This document shows positions 32,745-39,640 of a stretch of DNA of 64,000 nt, piece after piece (the first letter of the stretch is position 1; every line of letters starts with the position of its first letter). The position numbers were made by a program, and so were the translations under genes. The stretch is from assembly GCF_018614035.1 (NCBI RefSeq), contig NZ_JAGGPA010000021.1, forward strand, positions 1 to 64,000. The letters run 5' to 3'. The DNA is from Streptomyces sp. ISL-96. Lineage in GTDB: Bacteria > Actinomycetota > Actinomycetes > Streptomycetales > Streptomycetaceae. Under the pieces are notes generated by a model. That model searched no databases, was not told where the DNA came from, and saw nothing but the letters and a program-made list of their open reading frames with translations.

Positions 32745-34313
32745 ATGCACCACTACGTCACTCTGAGAGCCGCGGCCGTACCGGCCTTGACCGCTCTGAT
32801 ACTCGCCGCGCTCCCCATGACGAGCGCTCAGGCCGCCACCGTCCCGGTCAACACAGGTTTCGAATCGGACGGCACCGGCACCGCCACACCCACCGGCTGG
32901 TCCACCTACTCCGCCGCGGGCCACCACAGTGCCTCCTTCACCGAGGCCGGCGGCCACAGCGGCAGCTACCGGCTGAGTCACTGGTCGGCCTCCGCGTACA
33001 AGGTCGAGACCTATCAGGCACTCACCGGTCTCACCGACGGCTCGTACACCCTCAGCGCACGCGTTCGGTCCGGCGGCGCTCAGAACGCGGCGTACATCGC
33101 CCTGCGCAACTGCGGCGGGGGCGAGCAGCGCACCAACCTGCCGCCCACCCCCGACGGGCGGTGGATACGCCTCGTGACGTCGGTCAAGGTGACCGGCGGC
33201 AAGTGCACGGTGAGCCTCAACTCGGACGCGGGCGCGGGCGGATGGGCCAACTTCGACGACATCACCTTCACGCGTGGCGCCACCGGTCTGACGGTCAAGG
33301 GCGGTGACCTCTCCACCCTCGCCAAGAACGAGGCGTACGGAGCCACCTACCGCTACGCGAACGGCAACACCGGCGACGCTGTCACGATCCTGCGGTCGGC
33401 CGGCATGAACTACGTGCGGCTGAAGGTCTGGGTGAACCCCGCCGACGGCTACAACACCAAGAAGCAGGTCCTGGCCACGGCCGCGCGGGCCAAGGCGCAG
33501 GGCATGAAGCTGCTGGTCGACTTCCACTACTCGGACAGCTGGGCCGACCCCGGAAAGCAGATCAAGCCGGCGGCCTGGGCCTCGCACGGCTACGAGGCTC
33601 TCAAGAAGGATGTGTACGACCACACGTACGACGTCCTGAGCGCGCTCAAGGCTCAAGGGACGACGGCCGACATGGTGCAGATCGGCAACGAGCTCAACTC
33701 GGGGATGCTCCTGCCCGAGGGATCCACCAGCCAGTGGCCCCAGCTCGCGGGACTGCTGACGTCCGGGGCGCAGGCGGCGAAGGCCGTGTCGTCATCCACG
33801 CAGGTCGCCCTGCACCTGGCGGAGGGCGGTGACAACGCCGGCACCCGGTGGTGGTTCGACCGGGCTGTCACGCACAAGGTGCCCTTCGACGTCATCGCGC
33901 TCTCGTACTACTCCTACTGGCACGGCGCACTCTCCGGCCTGCAGGCCAACCTGGACGATGTGTCGGGGCGGTACGGAAAGCCGGTCCTGGTGGCCGAGAC
34001 GGCGTACGCACACACGCTCGCGAACGCCGACTCCCTGGAGAACAACGTCGCCCGGAGCGACCAGCTGGCGGCGGGCTACCCGGCCACCGCGGCGGGGCAG
34101 GCGGCCAATCTGCGCGACGTCCTGAACGTCGTCGAGGCGGTGCCGGGAGGGCGAGGCCTCGGCGTCGTCTACTGGGAGCCTGCCTGGACGGCGGTCACGG
34201 GCAGCGGGTGGGACCCGGCGGACCCGTCGTCGGGCAACGCCTGGGAGAACCAGGCGCTGTTCGGCTACGACGGCAGGGTACTTCCGGCGGCGGGCTGGTT
34301 CGCGCACCGCTGA
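32745..34313 (+). CDS. Secreted endo-beta-1,4-galactanase (GH53) with N-terminal CBM-like domain
   Basis: 522-residue exported arabinogalactan endo-beta-1,4-galactanase that cuts galactan side chains of RG-I. Signal peptide to about residue 30 (SAQA). A jelly-roll, carbohydrate-binding-like domain spans about 31-175 (VNTGFESDGTGTATPTGWS...GGWANFDDITF). The GH53 barrel follows, with acid/base E316 in MVQIGNELNSG and nucleophile E418 in VAETAY. Ends YDGRVLPAAGWFAHR near the family C-terminus. Oligosaccharides released would feed the importer and GH42 beside it. Confidence 0.92.
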   Translation: MHHYVTLRAAAVPALTALILAALPMTSAQAATVPVNTGFESDGTGTATPTGWSTYSAAGHHSASFTEAGGHSGSYRLSHWSASAYKVETYQALTGLTDGSYTLSARVRSGGAQNAAYIALRNCGGGEQRTNLPPTPDGRWIRLVTSVKVTGGKCTVSLNSDAGAGGWANFDDITFTRGATGLTVKGGDLSTLAKNEAYGATYRYANGNTGDAVTILRSAGMNYVRLKVWVNPADGYNTKKQVLATAARAKAQGMKLLVDFHYSDSWADPGKQIKPAAWASHGYEALKKDVYDHTYDVLSALKAQGTTADMVQIGNELNSGMLLPEGSTSQWPQLAGLLTSGAQAAKAVSSSTQVALHLAEGGDNAGTRWWFDRAVTHKVPFDVIALSYYSYWHGALSGLQANLDDVSGRYGKPVLVAETAYAHTLANADSLENNVARSDQLAAGYPATAAGQAANLRDVLNVVEAVPGGRGLGVVYWEPAWTAVTGSGWDPADPSSGNAWENQALFGYDGRVLPAAGWFAHR

Positions 34314-34354
34314 GCTGGGGGCTCCTCCCCAGACCCCGCTCCCGCTCTTCGAAC

Positions 34355-34406
34355 GCCGGAGGGGCTGGATGACGCCGCGTGGCGGCAACCATTCAGCCCC
34401 TCCGGC
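34355..34406. terminator. Two-level bidirectional terminator
   Basis: Outer 13-bp stem (GCCGGAGGGGCTG at 34355-34367 with CAGCCCCTCCGGC at 34394-34406) encloses an inner GCCGC-GTG-GCGGC hairpin. It lies between converging GH53 and PL1 genes. Confidence 0.7.
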
Positions 34407-34413
34407 GGCTGGA

Positions 34414-35367
34414 CTACTGGATCTTCCCGGCGCCTGCCCCGTTCGTCACCGAGGCGACGACGGACGACGCGGGCTCGGCGGTGTAGCTGTAGGGCGGGTT
34501 GGTGAACGAGCCCGTCTGTGAGATTTCGGTGGCCGCGCCCCCCAGATCGTTCCCGCGCAGAACCGCGTAGCCGTCGATGTCGCTGCTGCGGCTGGTGGTC
34601 ACGGCGAGCTTTGTCGTACGGAAGACGTTGTTCTCGACGAGCATCTGCGCGCCCATGCGGGAGTGCACGGCGGTGTCGGCGCCCTGGACGTAGTTGTCGT
34701 AGAAGTGGCCCGTGCCGAAGCGCAGACTCGGGATGCGCGAGTAGACGTTGCTGAAGTGGTTGTGGTGGTACGTCACCCTCAGGTGCCCGGTGTCCTCGGC
34801 GGCGTTGTTGTCGCTGTGCCCCACCAGTGAGCCCTTGAAGTGGTCCTTGAACGTGTTCCAGGAGACCGTGACGTGGTCCGAGGCGTGCGTGATGTCCAGC
34901 AAGCCGTCGTAGTAGTCCTTGTCGTGAGTCCGGTCGGCGGAGAAGGAGTTGTGGTCGATCCACACCTTCGTGGACTTCTGCACGGTGAGCCCGTCGGCGG
35001 GGGCGACGGGCTTGCTGATGTTCAGGTTGCGGACGACGACGTTGGTCTCCTCCTTGATCCGCAGTCCGCCGCCGGTGAGCCCGGAGCCCGAACCGACGCC
35101 CACGACTGTCGTGTTGGAGCCGATGTCGACCTGGCCGGTGAGGGATATCAGTCCGCTCACACGGACGGTCTTGGGGCTGTCGCCGCTGACGGCCGTTTTG
35201 AGCGCGGCGAGGGTGGAGACGGTCACGGGGCCGGCGCTGCCGCCACCGGTGGTTCCGGCGCCGAAGCCGATGGGCGCTGTTTCGGCGGCTCCGGCGGACT
35301 GGGGCAGAGCGAACGTGGCCGCGAGTACGGCTGCGGCGGCCACGAGTGCGAGTCGATGAGTACGCAT
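34414..35367 (-). CDS. Secreted pectate lyase, PL1 family (second copy)
   Basis: 317-residue exported PL1. Signal peptide about 1-27 (QSAGA/AETAP); ligand loop GAGTTGGG; beta-helix with VWIDHNSFSAD, DGLLDITHASDHVTVSWN (calcium-binding Asp) and SRIPSLRFG with the catalytic Arg. Compact, single-domain type, clearly different from the 427-residue PL1 at 50-1333. ATG 35367 is preferred because AAGGGA lies nine bases upstream; a GTG six codons earlier is possible. Its promoter region is shared with LacI-2 and contains three AAGCGCTT palindromes. Confidence 0.9.
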   Translation of the reverse strand: MRTHRLALVAAAAVLAATFALPQSAGAAETAPIGFGAGTTGGGSAGPVTVSTLAALKTAVSGDSPKTVRVSGLISLTGQVDIGSNTTVVGVGSGSGLTGGGLRIKEETNVVVRNLNISKPVAPADGLTVQKSTKVWIDHNSFSADRTHDKDYYDGLLDITHASDHVTVSWNTFKDHFKGSLVGHSDNNAAEDTGHLRVTYHHNHFSNVYSRIPSLRFGTGHFYDNYVQGADTAVHSRMGAQMLVENNVFRTTKLAVTTSRSSDIDGYAVLRGNDLGGAATEISQTGSFTNPPYSYTAEPASSVVASVTNGAGAGKIQ

Positions 35368-35541
35368 GCGGGTGCGTCCCTTCACGGTGCCTTGGAGTGG
35401 TGGGGGGAACGGTGGAACTCGCGTCGAACTCTGTTCAGCTGACTGACTGTTGTTCTGCAGCTTGGAGTGACAAGGGTTGAAGAGCCCAATGTCGGTCGAG
35501 ACAGCGAATTGAAGTCATGTCACTGAACGGAACGTAGAGTT

Positions 35542-35551
35542 GAAGCGCTTG
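35542..35551. promoter_or_regulatory. AAGCGCTT-core site
   Basis: GAAGCGCTTG, about 175 bp from both divergent genes; the weakest of the three sites in this gap. Confidence 0.4.
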
Positions 35552-35614
35552 CGCGTCAACGCCCGGCGCCGACCACATCCGGCCACATCCGCACCGTCAC
35601 GCGTCGTGGCGGTC

Positions 35615-35630
35615 GTCGAAGCGCTTCGAC
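35615..35630. promoter_or_regulatory. AAGCGCTT-core operator, 16-bp perfect palindrome
   Basis: GTCGAAGCGCTTCGAC is fully self-complementary. It closely matches the sites at 45631-45644 and 45803-45816. Confidence 0.6.
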
Positions 35631-35684
35631 GCGCCTATGGACACGTGGCAGCTCTCAATCTAGGCTCTAGGCGCCCCGCCACGT

Positions 35685-35696
35685 TGAAGCGCTTCA
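35685..35696. promoter_or_regulatory. AAGCGCTT-core operator at LacI-2 promoter
   Basis: TGAAGCGCTTCA, a perfect 12-bp palindrome 23 bp before the LacI-2 ATG; consistent with autorepression. Confidence 0.55.
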
Positions 35697-35719
35697 CCTC
35701 GTCAGCCTTGGAGAGCCGA

Positions 35720-36724
35720 ATGGTCACCCTCGCCGATGTCGCTCAGCATGCCGGAGTTTCCGCCAGCACGGTGAGCTACGTCCTCAGCGGCAAGCGGTCC
35801 ATTTCCCTGTCGACCCGCGAGCGGGTCGAGCGCAGCATCGACCAGCTCGGCTACCACCCGAACGCGGGCGCCCGCGCCCTGGCCAGCAGCAAGTCCAACA
35901 TCATCGCGCTGATGGTGCCGCTGCGCACCGACATGTACGTACCGGTGATGATGGAGATCGCCATCGCGGTCGCCACCACCGCGCGCACCCATGGATACGA
36001 CGTCCTGCTGCTCACCGGCGAGGAAGGCCCGGCCACCGTGCGCCGGATCGAGGGCAGCGCTCTGGCCGACGCGATGATCCTCATGGACGTCGAGCTGCAC
36101 GACGACCGTCTGCCGCTGCTGCGCGAGACCGGCCGGCCCGCGGTTCTCATCGGGCTGCCGGCCGACCCCTCCCGGGTCAGCTGTGTCGACCTCGACTTCG
36201 AGGCGGCGGGCGCCCTGTGCGTAGAGCATCTGGCCGGGCTCGGTCACCGCGAGATCGCGGTCATCGGCGAGGCCCCCGCGGTCTACGAGAGGCACACCGG
36301 CTTCGCCGAGCGCACGCTCGCCGGACTGCGCGAGCGGGGCCGTGAACTCGGTGTGCGGCTGCTGCACCGCCCCTGCGAGGGCAGTTACGCCGCCGTCGCC
36401 GCGACCCTCGCCCGGATCCAGGAGGAGCGCCCCGGCACCACAGCCTTTGTCGTACAGAACGAGGCGGCCACCGATCCGCTGCTCGCCCTGCTGCGCCAGC
36501 AGCGCCTGGCCGTGCCCGAGGACGTCTCGGTGATGGCCATCTGCCCGGACCAGGTCGCCGCCCACGCCTCGGTGCCGCTCACAGCGGTCGCTGTCCCCGC
36601 GCAGGAGATGGGGCGGTACGCGGTCGAGCAGGTGGTCGCCAAGATCGAGGGGCGCGGCTCCGACGAGGTCGTCCTGCTGGCACCCGAACTCACCGTGCGC
36701 GAAAGCACGGGCCCCCGGCCGTGA
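35720..36724 (+). CDS. LacI-family regulator (LacI-2)
   Basis: 334-residue repressor with HTH VTLADVAQHAGVSASTVSYVL at the very N-terminus, a hinge (YHPNAGARALASSKSNIIALM) and a sugar-sensing core. GGAGAG precedes the ATG. It stands alone, divergent from PL1. Perfect AAGCGCTT palindromes occur at its own promoter and again in the GH3/binding-protein promoter region at 45631 and 45803. It is therefore the best candidate regulator for the xyloglucan genes as well as for itself. Effector unknown. Confidence 0.9.
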   Translation: MVTLADVAQHAGVSASTVSYVLSGKRSISLSTRERVERSIDQLGYHPNAGARALASSKSNIIALMVPLRTDMYVPVMMEIAIAVATTARTHGYDVLLLTGEEGPATVRRIEGSALADAMILMDVELHDDRLPLLRETGRPAVLIGLPADPSRVSCVDLDFEAAGALCVEHLAGLGHREIAVIGEAPAVYERHTGFAERTLAGLRERGRELGVRLLHRPCEGSYAAVAATLARIQEERPGTTAFVVQNEAATDPLLALLRQQRLAVPEDVSVMAICPDQVAAHASVPLTAVAVPAQEMGRYAVEQVVAKIEGRGSDEVVLLAPELTVRESTGPRP

Positions 36725-36751
36725 CCGGGGACCCGGCAAGCTGACTGCACC

Positions 36752-36862
36752 TCAGCGACTCGCAACCGAGAACGAGTTGGTGCGGAAGTCGAGGCCACCG
36801 GACGACGAGGTGATCTCGTAACCGAACTGCACATCGCCGATGGTCTCGTTGCCCCGAGCCCG
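36752..36862 (-). pseudogene. Secreted glucanase (GH12-like), 3' remnant
   Basis: Reads in one frame to a TGA at 36752-36754: GNETIGDVQFGYEIT, then SSSGGLDFRTNSFSVASR. The pattern VQ-G-EI...GGL...NSFSV resembles the C-terminus of GH12 endoglucanases. It is the other end of the gene that starts at 37631. The junction with the IS-3 tnpB fragment is near 36862 but not sharply defined. Confidence 0.5.
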
Positions 36863-36927
36863 GGGTCCAGCGCCAGCCGGGCGCGGTGCCCTAACTGCCG
36901 CTTCTCCAGGACGAGTTCTGCGCTCAC
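36863..36927 (-). pseudogene. tnpB 5' fragment of IS-3
   Basis: GTG start, then SAELVLEKRQLGHRARLALDPG, aligning with the first residues of the IS-1 TnpB; homology ends there. One TTA codon is visible (KRQLGH). Cannot encode a nuclease. Confidence 0.8.
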
Positions 36928-36950
36928 GCGATCACTCTATCGTTTGGTTT

Positions 36951-37379
36951 ATGTCACCACGATGGAATCCCAACCCGGACGTGCGTTCGGGCCGCCACCT
37001 TGTCTATAACCTTCACGTCCACTTGGTTTTCGTCACCAAGTACCGGCGCGGAGCGTTCACAGACGTCATGCTGACCAGGTGCGAAGAGATCATGCGAGAG
37101 GTTTGTGCGGACTTCGAGGCTGAGCTCAAGGAGTTCAACGGCGAGGAGGATCACGTCCATCTGCTCGTGCACTACCCGCCCAAGGTCCAGCTCTCCAAAC
37201 TGGTCAACAGCCTCAAAGGTGTCTCCTCGCGGTACCTGCGCAAGGAGTACGACACGCACGTACGCCGCTACCTGTGGGGCGGACACTTCTGGTCCGGCTC
37301 CTACTTCGCAGGCTCCTGCGGCGGCGCACCACTGACCGACGTACGCCAGTACATCGACAACCAGCAACGCCCGGCATGA
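36951..37379 (+). CDS. tnpA: IS200/IS605 Y1 transposase of IS-3
   Basis: 142 residues, full length: HUH in EDHVHLLVHYP and tyrosine in DVRQYIDNQ. Nearly identical to the IS-1 protein. The ATG has no clear ribosome site, and a short AT-rich spacer (CTATCGTTTGGTTT) separates it from the divergent tnpB fragment. With its own right end lost it cannot move IS-3, but it could act in trans on IS-1 or on IS-2, which has both ends but no working tnpA. Confidence 0.92.
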   Translation: MSPRWNPNPDVRSGRHLVYNLHVHLVFVTKYRRGAFTDVMLTRCEEIMREVCADFEAELKEFNGEEDHVHLLVHYPPKVQLSKLVNSLKGVSSRYLRKEYDTHVRRYLWGGHFWSGSYFAGSCGGAPLTDVRQYIDNQQRPA

Positions 37380-37485
37380 ACCTCTCCGGCCTGGAGACGC
37401 AGCGAACCCCGGCGCTTCGCGCCTCCGGGCCAAGGACGCCCTTCACCATCCGCCCTAAAGGGCGGAGCACTGGGCGAGATCAAAG

Positions 37486-37631
37486 GTAGAGGGTGTAGCC
37501 GTCGGAGATGGAGTACGTACCCAGCGGTCCGAGGAGGACCAGGCCGCCGCGTGCGCGGGGGTGGCGGCGAACAGTGTCAGCGCGGCGAAGGCGGCCGTGG
37601 GGAGCCAGGTTGGAAGGGTGCGTCGTGCCAT
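37486..37631 (-). pseudogene. Secreted glucanase (GH12-like), 5' remnant
   Basis: ATG 37631 opens a signal peptide (MARRTLPTWLPTAAFAAL..., cleavage near AHA) followed by AWSSSDRW. The frame then drifts (VRTPSPTATPS), while the next frame reads GTYSISDGYTLY, a sensible glucanase-like continuation. One G appears to be missing in the GG run after the Trp codon. The gene then meets IS-3 at TCTAC. Family assignment to GH12 rests on both remnants and on the surrounding xyloglucan enzymes. It lies 36 bp after the GH42 gene, so it was last in that operon. Confidence 0.5.
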
Positions 37632-37666
37632 GGTGGGTCCTTTCGTGCGTGAATTACGGGCTTGGT

Positions 37667-39640
37667 TCACGGGGTTGTCCGGCTCAGGACGGCGACGCCG
37701 TATCGCTCCAGGGTCAGTCCGGCGCTCACCCGCTCGCCGGTCAGCAGCTCCTGGTGGGAGCCGGGCACCTGCACCGTGACCGCCTCCCGGCTGTGGTTGA
37801 GCAGGAAGAGCAGCTCGCCCCGGCGTACGGCCTCGACTCCGCCCGGCAGGCCGGCCAGCACAGGCGCGGCCCCCGCGTCGTCCGCGATCCGGCCGAGCAG
37901 GGCACGCAGCGCGTCGGACTCGGGGAGCGTCGAGACGTACCAGGCCCGGCCGTTGCGGACGACGGCCGGGAGACCGTCGAGTTCGCCCCCCCTGTACGCC
38001 GCCACGACCTCGCCGCCCGCCGGCTCGAATTCCTCCGACCACAGCGTGCCGAGGAAGCCCTCGCACTCCACACTCTCGTCGGCGTCGAGCGGCCACCACT
38101 CATGGACGGTGCCGATACCGAGCAGCTCGCGCAGCCGGGCGTCCATGCCACCGGCGCGCACCCGGTCGTCCTCGTCGGCCACGCCCGTCAGGAAGCCGCA
38201 GACCAGGGTGCCCCCGCCCCGTACGTACGACAGAAGGTTGTCGATCGCCGCGTCCGTGAGCAGGTAGAGGTGCGGGACGACGACCAGGCGGTATCCGGTC
38301 AGGTCGTGCTCGGGGTGGGCGAAGTCCGTCGTACGCCCGGACTCCCACAGGGCGCGGTGCCAGGCGCGTACGACCTCGGTGTAGTCGAGCTGCGTGGAGA
38401 GCCTGCCGTCCTGCTGCCCGGCCCACCAGGAGCCCCAGTCGTGCAGTACGGCGATGTCCGCGCTGATCCGGCTGCCCGCCACATGAGGGCTCAGGCGCGC
38501 GAGTTCGGAGCCGATGCGACTCGTCTCCTTGAAGGTACGGCCGTCCTCCCCGGCGTGGGTGAGCATGCCGGAGTGGAACTTCTCGGCGCCCTGCCGGGAC
38601 TGCCGCCACTGGAAATAGCAGACGGCGTCCGCGCCATGGGCGACGGACTGGAGCGACCACAGGCGGTTCAGTCCCGGCGGCTTCGGGTGGTTGACGCCAC
38701 GCCAGTTGACCGCGCCCGCCGCCTGCTCCATCACTACCCAGGGCCCGCGCGCCTGGGAACGGGTCATGTCGCCGAGCATCGCGTTGTACTGGCCGCCGAG
38801 CGGGTCCTTCGGGTCCGGATAGATGTCGACGGAGACAACATCCTCCTGCTCCGCCCACCGCCAGGCGTCCTGCCCCGACCACAGCGGCATGAAGTTGGTG
38901 GTGACCGGGATGTGCGGGGTGTGCCGGGCGACGATGTCGCGCTCGGCGATGTAGCACTCCATCAGCGCGTCGGACGTGAAGCGCTTGAAGTCGAGCGTGT
39001 GGGCGGGATTGCGCATGTACTGCGCCCGGCGCGGCGGGATGATCTCCTCCCAGGCGTCGTAGCGCTGGCTCCAGAAGGCCGTGCCCCACGCCTCATTGAG
39101 CGCATCGAGGGCGCCGTACTTCGTCCGCAGCCAGCGCCGGAAGTGGCGTGCGGTCTCGTCGCACCAGCAGTGCGTGCAGTACTCGTTGTTGATGTGCCAC
39201 ATGGTGAGGGCCGGATGGCCGGCGTACCGCGCCGCCAGGTCCTCGGTGATGGCGGCCGCGTACGCGCGGTACGTCGGTGAACTCGCGCAGAACTGCTGGC
39301 GCGAACCCCACCACACGGTCTGGCCCTGCTCGTCGCGCGGCAGCGTCTCGGGGTGGCGCGAACCCATCCACGGCGGCGGCGAAGAGGTCGGCGTGGCCAG
39401 CACGACACCGATGCCGTTCGCGTGCATCAAGTCCATGAGCCGGTCGAGCCACCCGAACTCACGGGCGCCTGGACGCGGTTCGATCGTCGCCCAGGAGAAG
39501 ACGCCGAGCGTGACCGAGTTGACGCCGGCCCGCTTCATCAGCCGTACGTCCTCCTGCCAGGTCTCCTCGGGCCACTGCTCGGGGTTGTAGTCGCCGCCGA
39601 AGAGGATCCGGCCGCGGGTGGAGTCGTCGAGGGAGGGCAT
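37667..39640 (-). CDS. GH42 beta-galactosidase (second copy)
   Basis: 657-residue intracellular enzyme. Barrel start FGGDYNPEQWPEETW; acid/base E153 in HINNEYC; nucleophile E305 in VVMEQAAG; Cys cluster THCWC. Lengths of all three GH42 domains are normal. In a cluster with GH74, GH3 and GH31 it would remove the beta-galactosyl residues from xyloglucan oligosaccharides, unlike the GH42 at 30703 that sits with an endogalactanase. ATG shares bases with the upstream TGA (TGATG), so it is coupled to the GH74 gene. Confidence 0.9.
   Translation of the reverse strand: MPSLDDSTRGRILFGGDYNPEQWPEETWQEDVRLMKRAGVNSVTLGVFSWATIEPRPGAREFGWLDRLMDLMHANGIGVVLATPTSSPPPWMGSRHPETLPRDEQGQTVWWGSRQQFCASSPTYRAYAAAITEDLAARYAGHPALTMWHINNEYCTHCWCDETARHFRRWLRTKYGALDALNEAWGTAFWSQRYDAWEEIIPPRRAQYMRNPAHTLDFKRFTSDALMECYIAERDIVARHTPHIPVTTNFMPLWSGQDAWRWAEQEDVVSVDIYPDPKDPLGGQYNAMLGDMTRSQARGPWVVMEQAAGAVNWRGVNHPKPPGLNRLWSLQSVAHGADAVCYFQWRQSRQGAEKFHSGMLTHAGEDGRTFKETSRIGSELARLSPHVAGSRISADIAVLHDWGSWWAGQQDGRLSTQLDYTEVVRAWHRALWESGRTTDFAHPEHDLTGYRLVVVPHLYLLTDAAIDNLLSYVRGGGTLVCGFLTGVADEDDRVRAGGMDARLRELLGIGTVHEWWPLDADESVECEGFLGTLWSEEFEPAGGEVVAAYRGGELDGLPAVVRNGRAWYVSTLPESDALRALLGRIADDAGAAPVLAGLPGGVEAVRRGELLFLLNHSREAVTVQVPGSHQELLTGERVSAGLTLERYGVAVLSRTTP

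Larger units (their letters stand above)
35386..35719. other. Divergent regulatory gap between PL1 and LacI-2
   Basis: 334 bp without a gene. It contains three AAGCGCTT-core palindromes. An open frame upstream of the LacI ATG at 35720 is not convincing because the HTH begins directly at that ATG. Confidence 0.6.
36863..37485. mobile_element. IS-3: truncated IS200/IS605-type element
   Basis: Intact left end (on the minus strand CTTTGATCTCGCCCAGTGC, with hairpin 37450-37465), intact tnpA, and only the first 20 or so codons of tnpB. The right end is missing. The left end abuts TCTAC of the host gene (minus strand), the same pentamer as at IS-1. A deletion removed the rest of tnpB, the right end and the middle of the host gene. 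Confidence 0.8.

Noticed and set aside
35540..35719. Possible N-terminal extension of LacI-2 by 60 codons.
   Set aside because: It covers the operators, has no LacI resemblance, and the HTH begins exactly at ATG 35720 with a good ribosome site.
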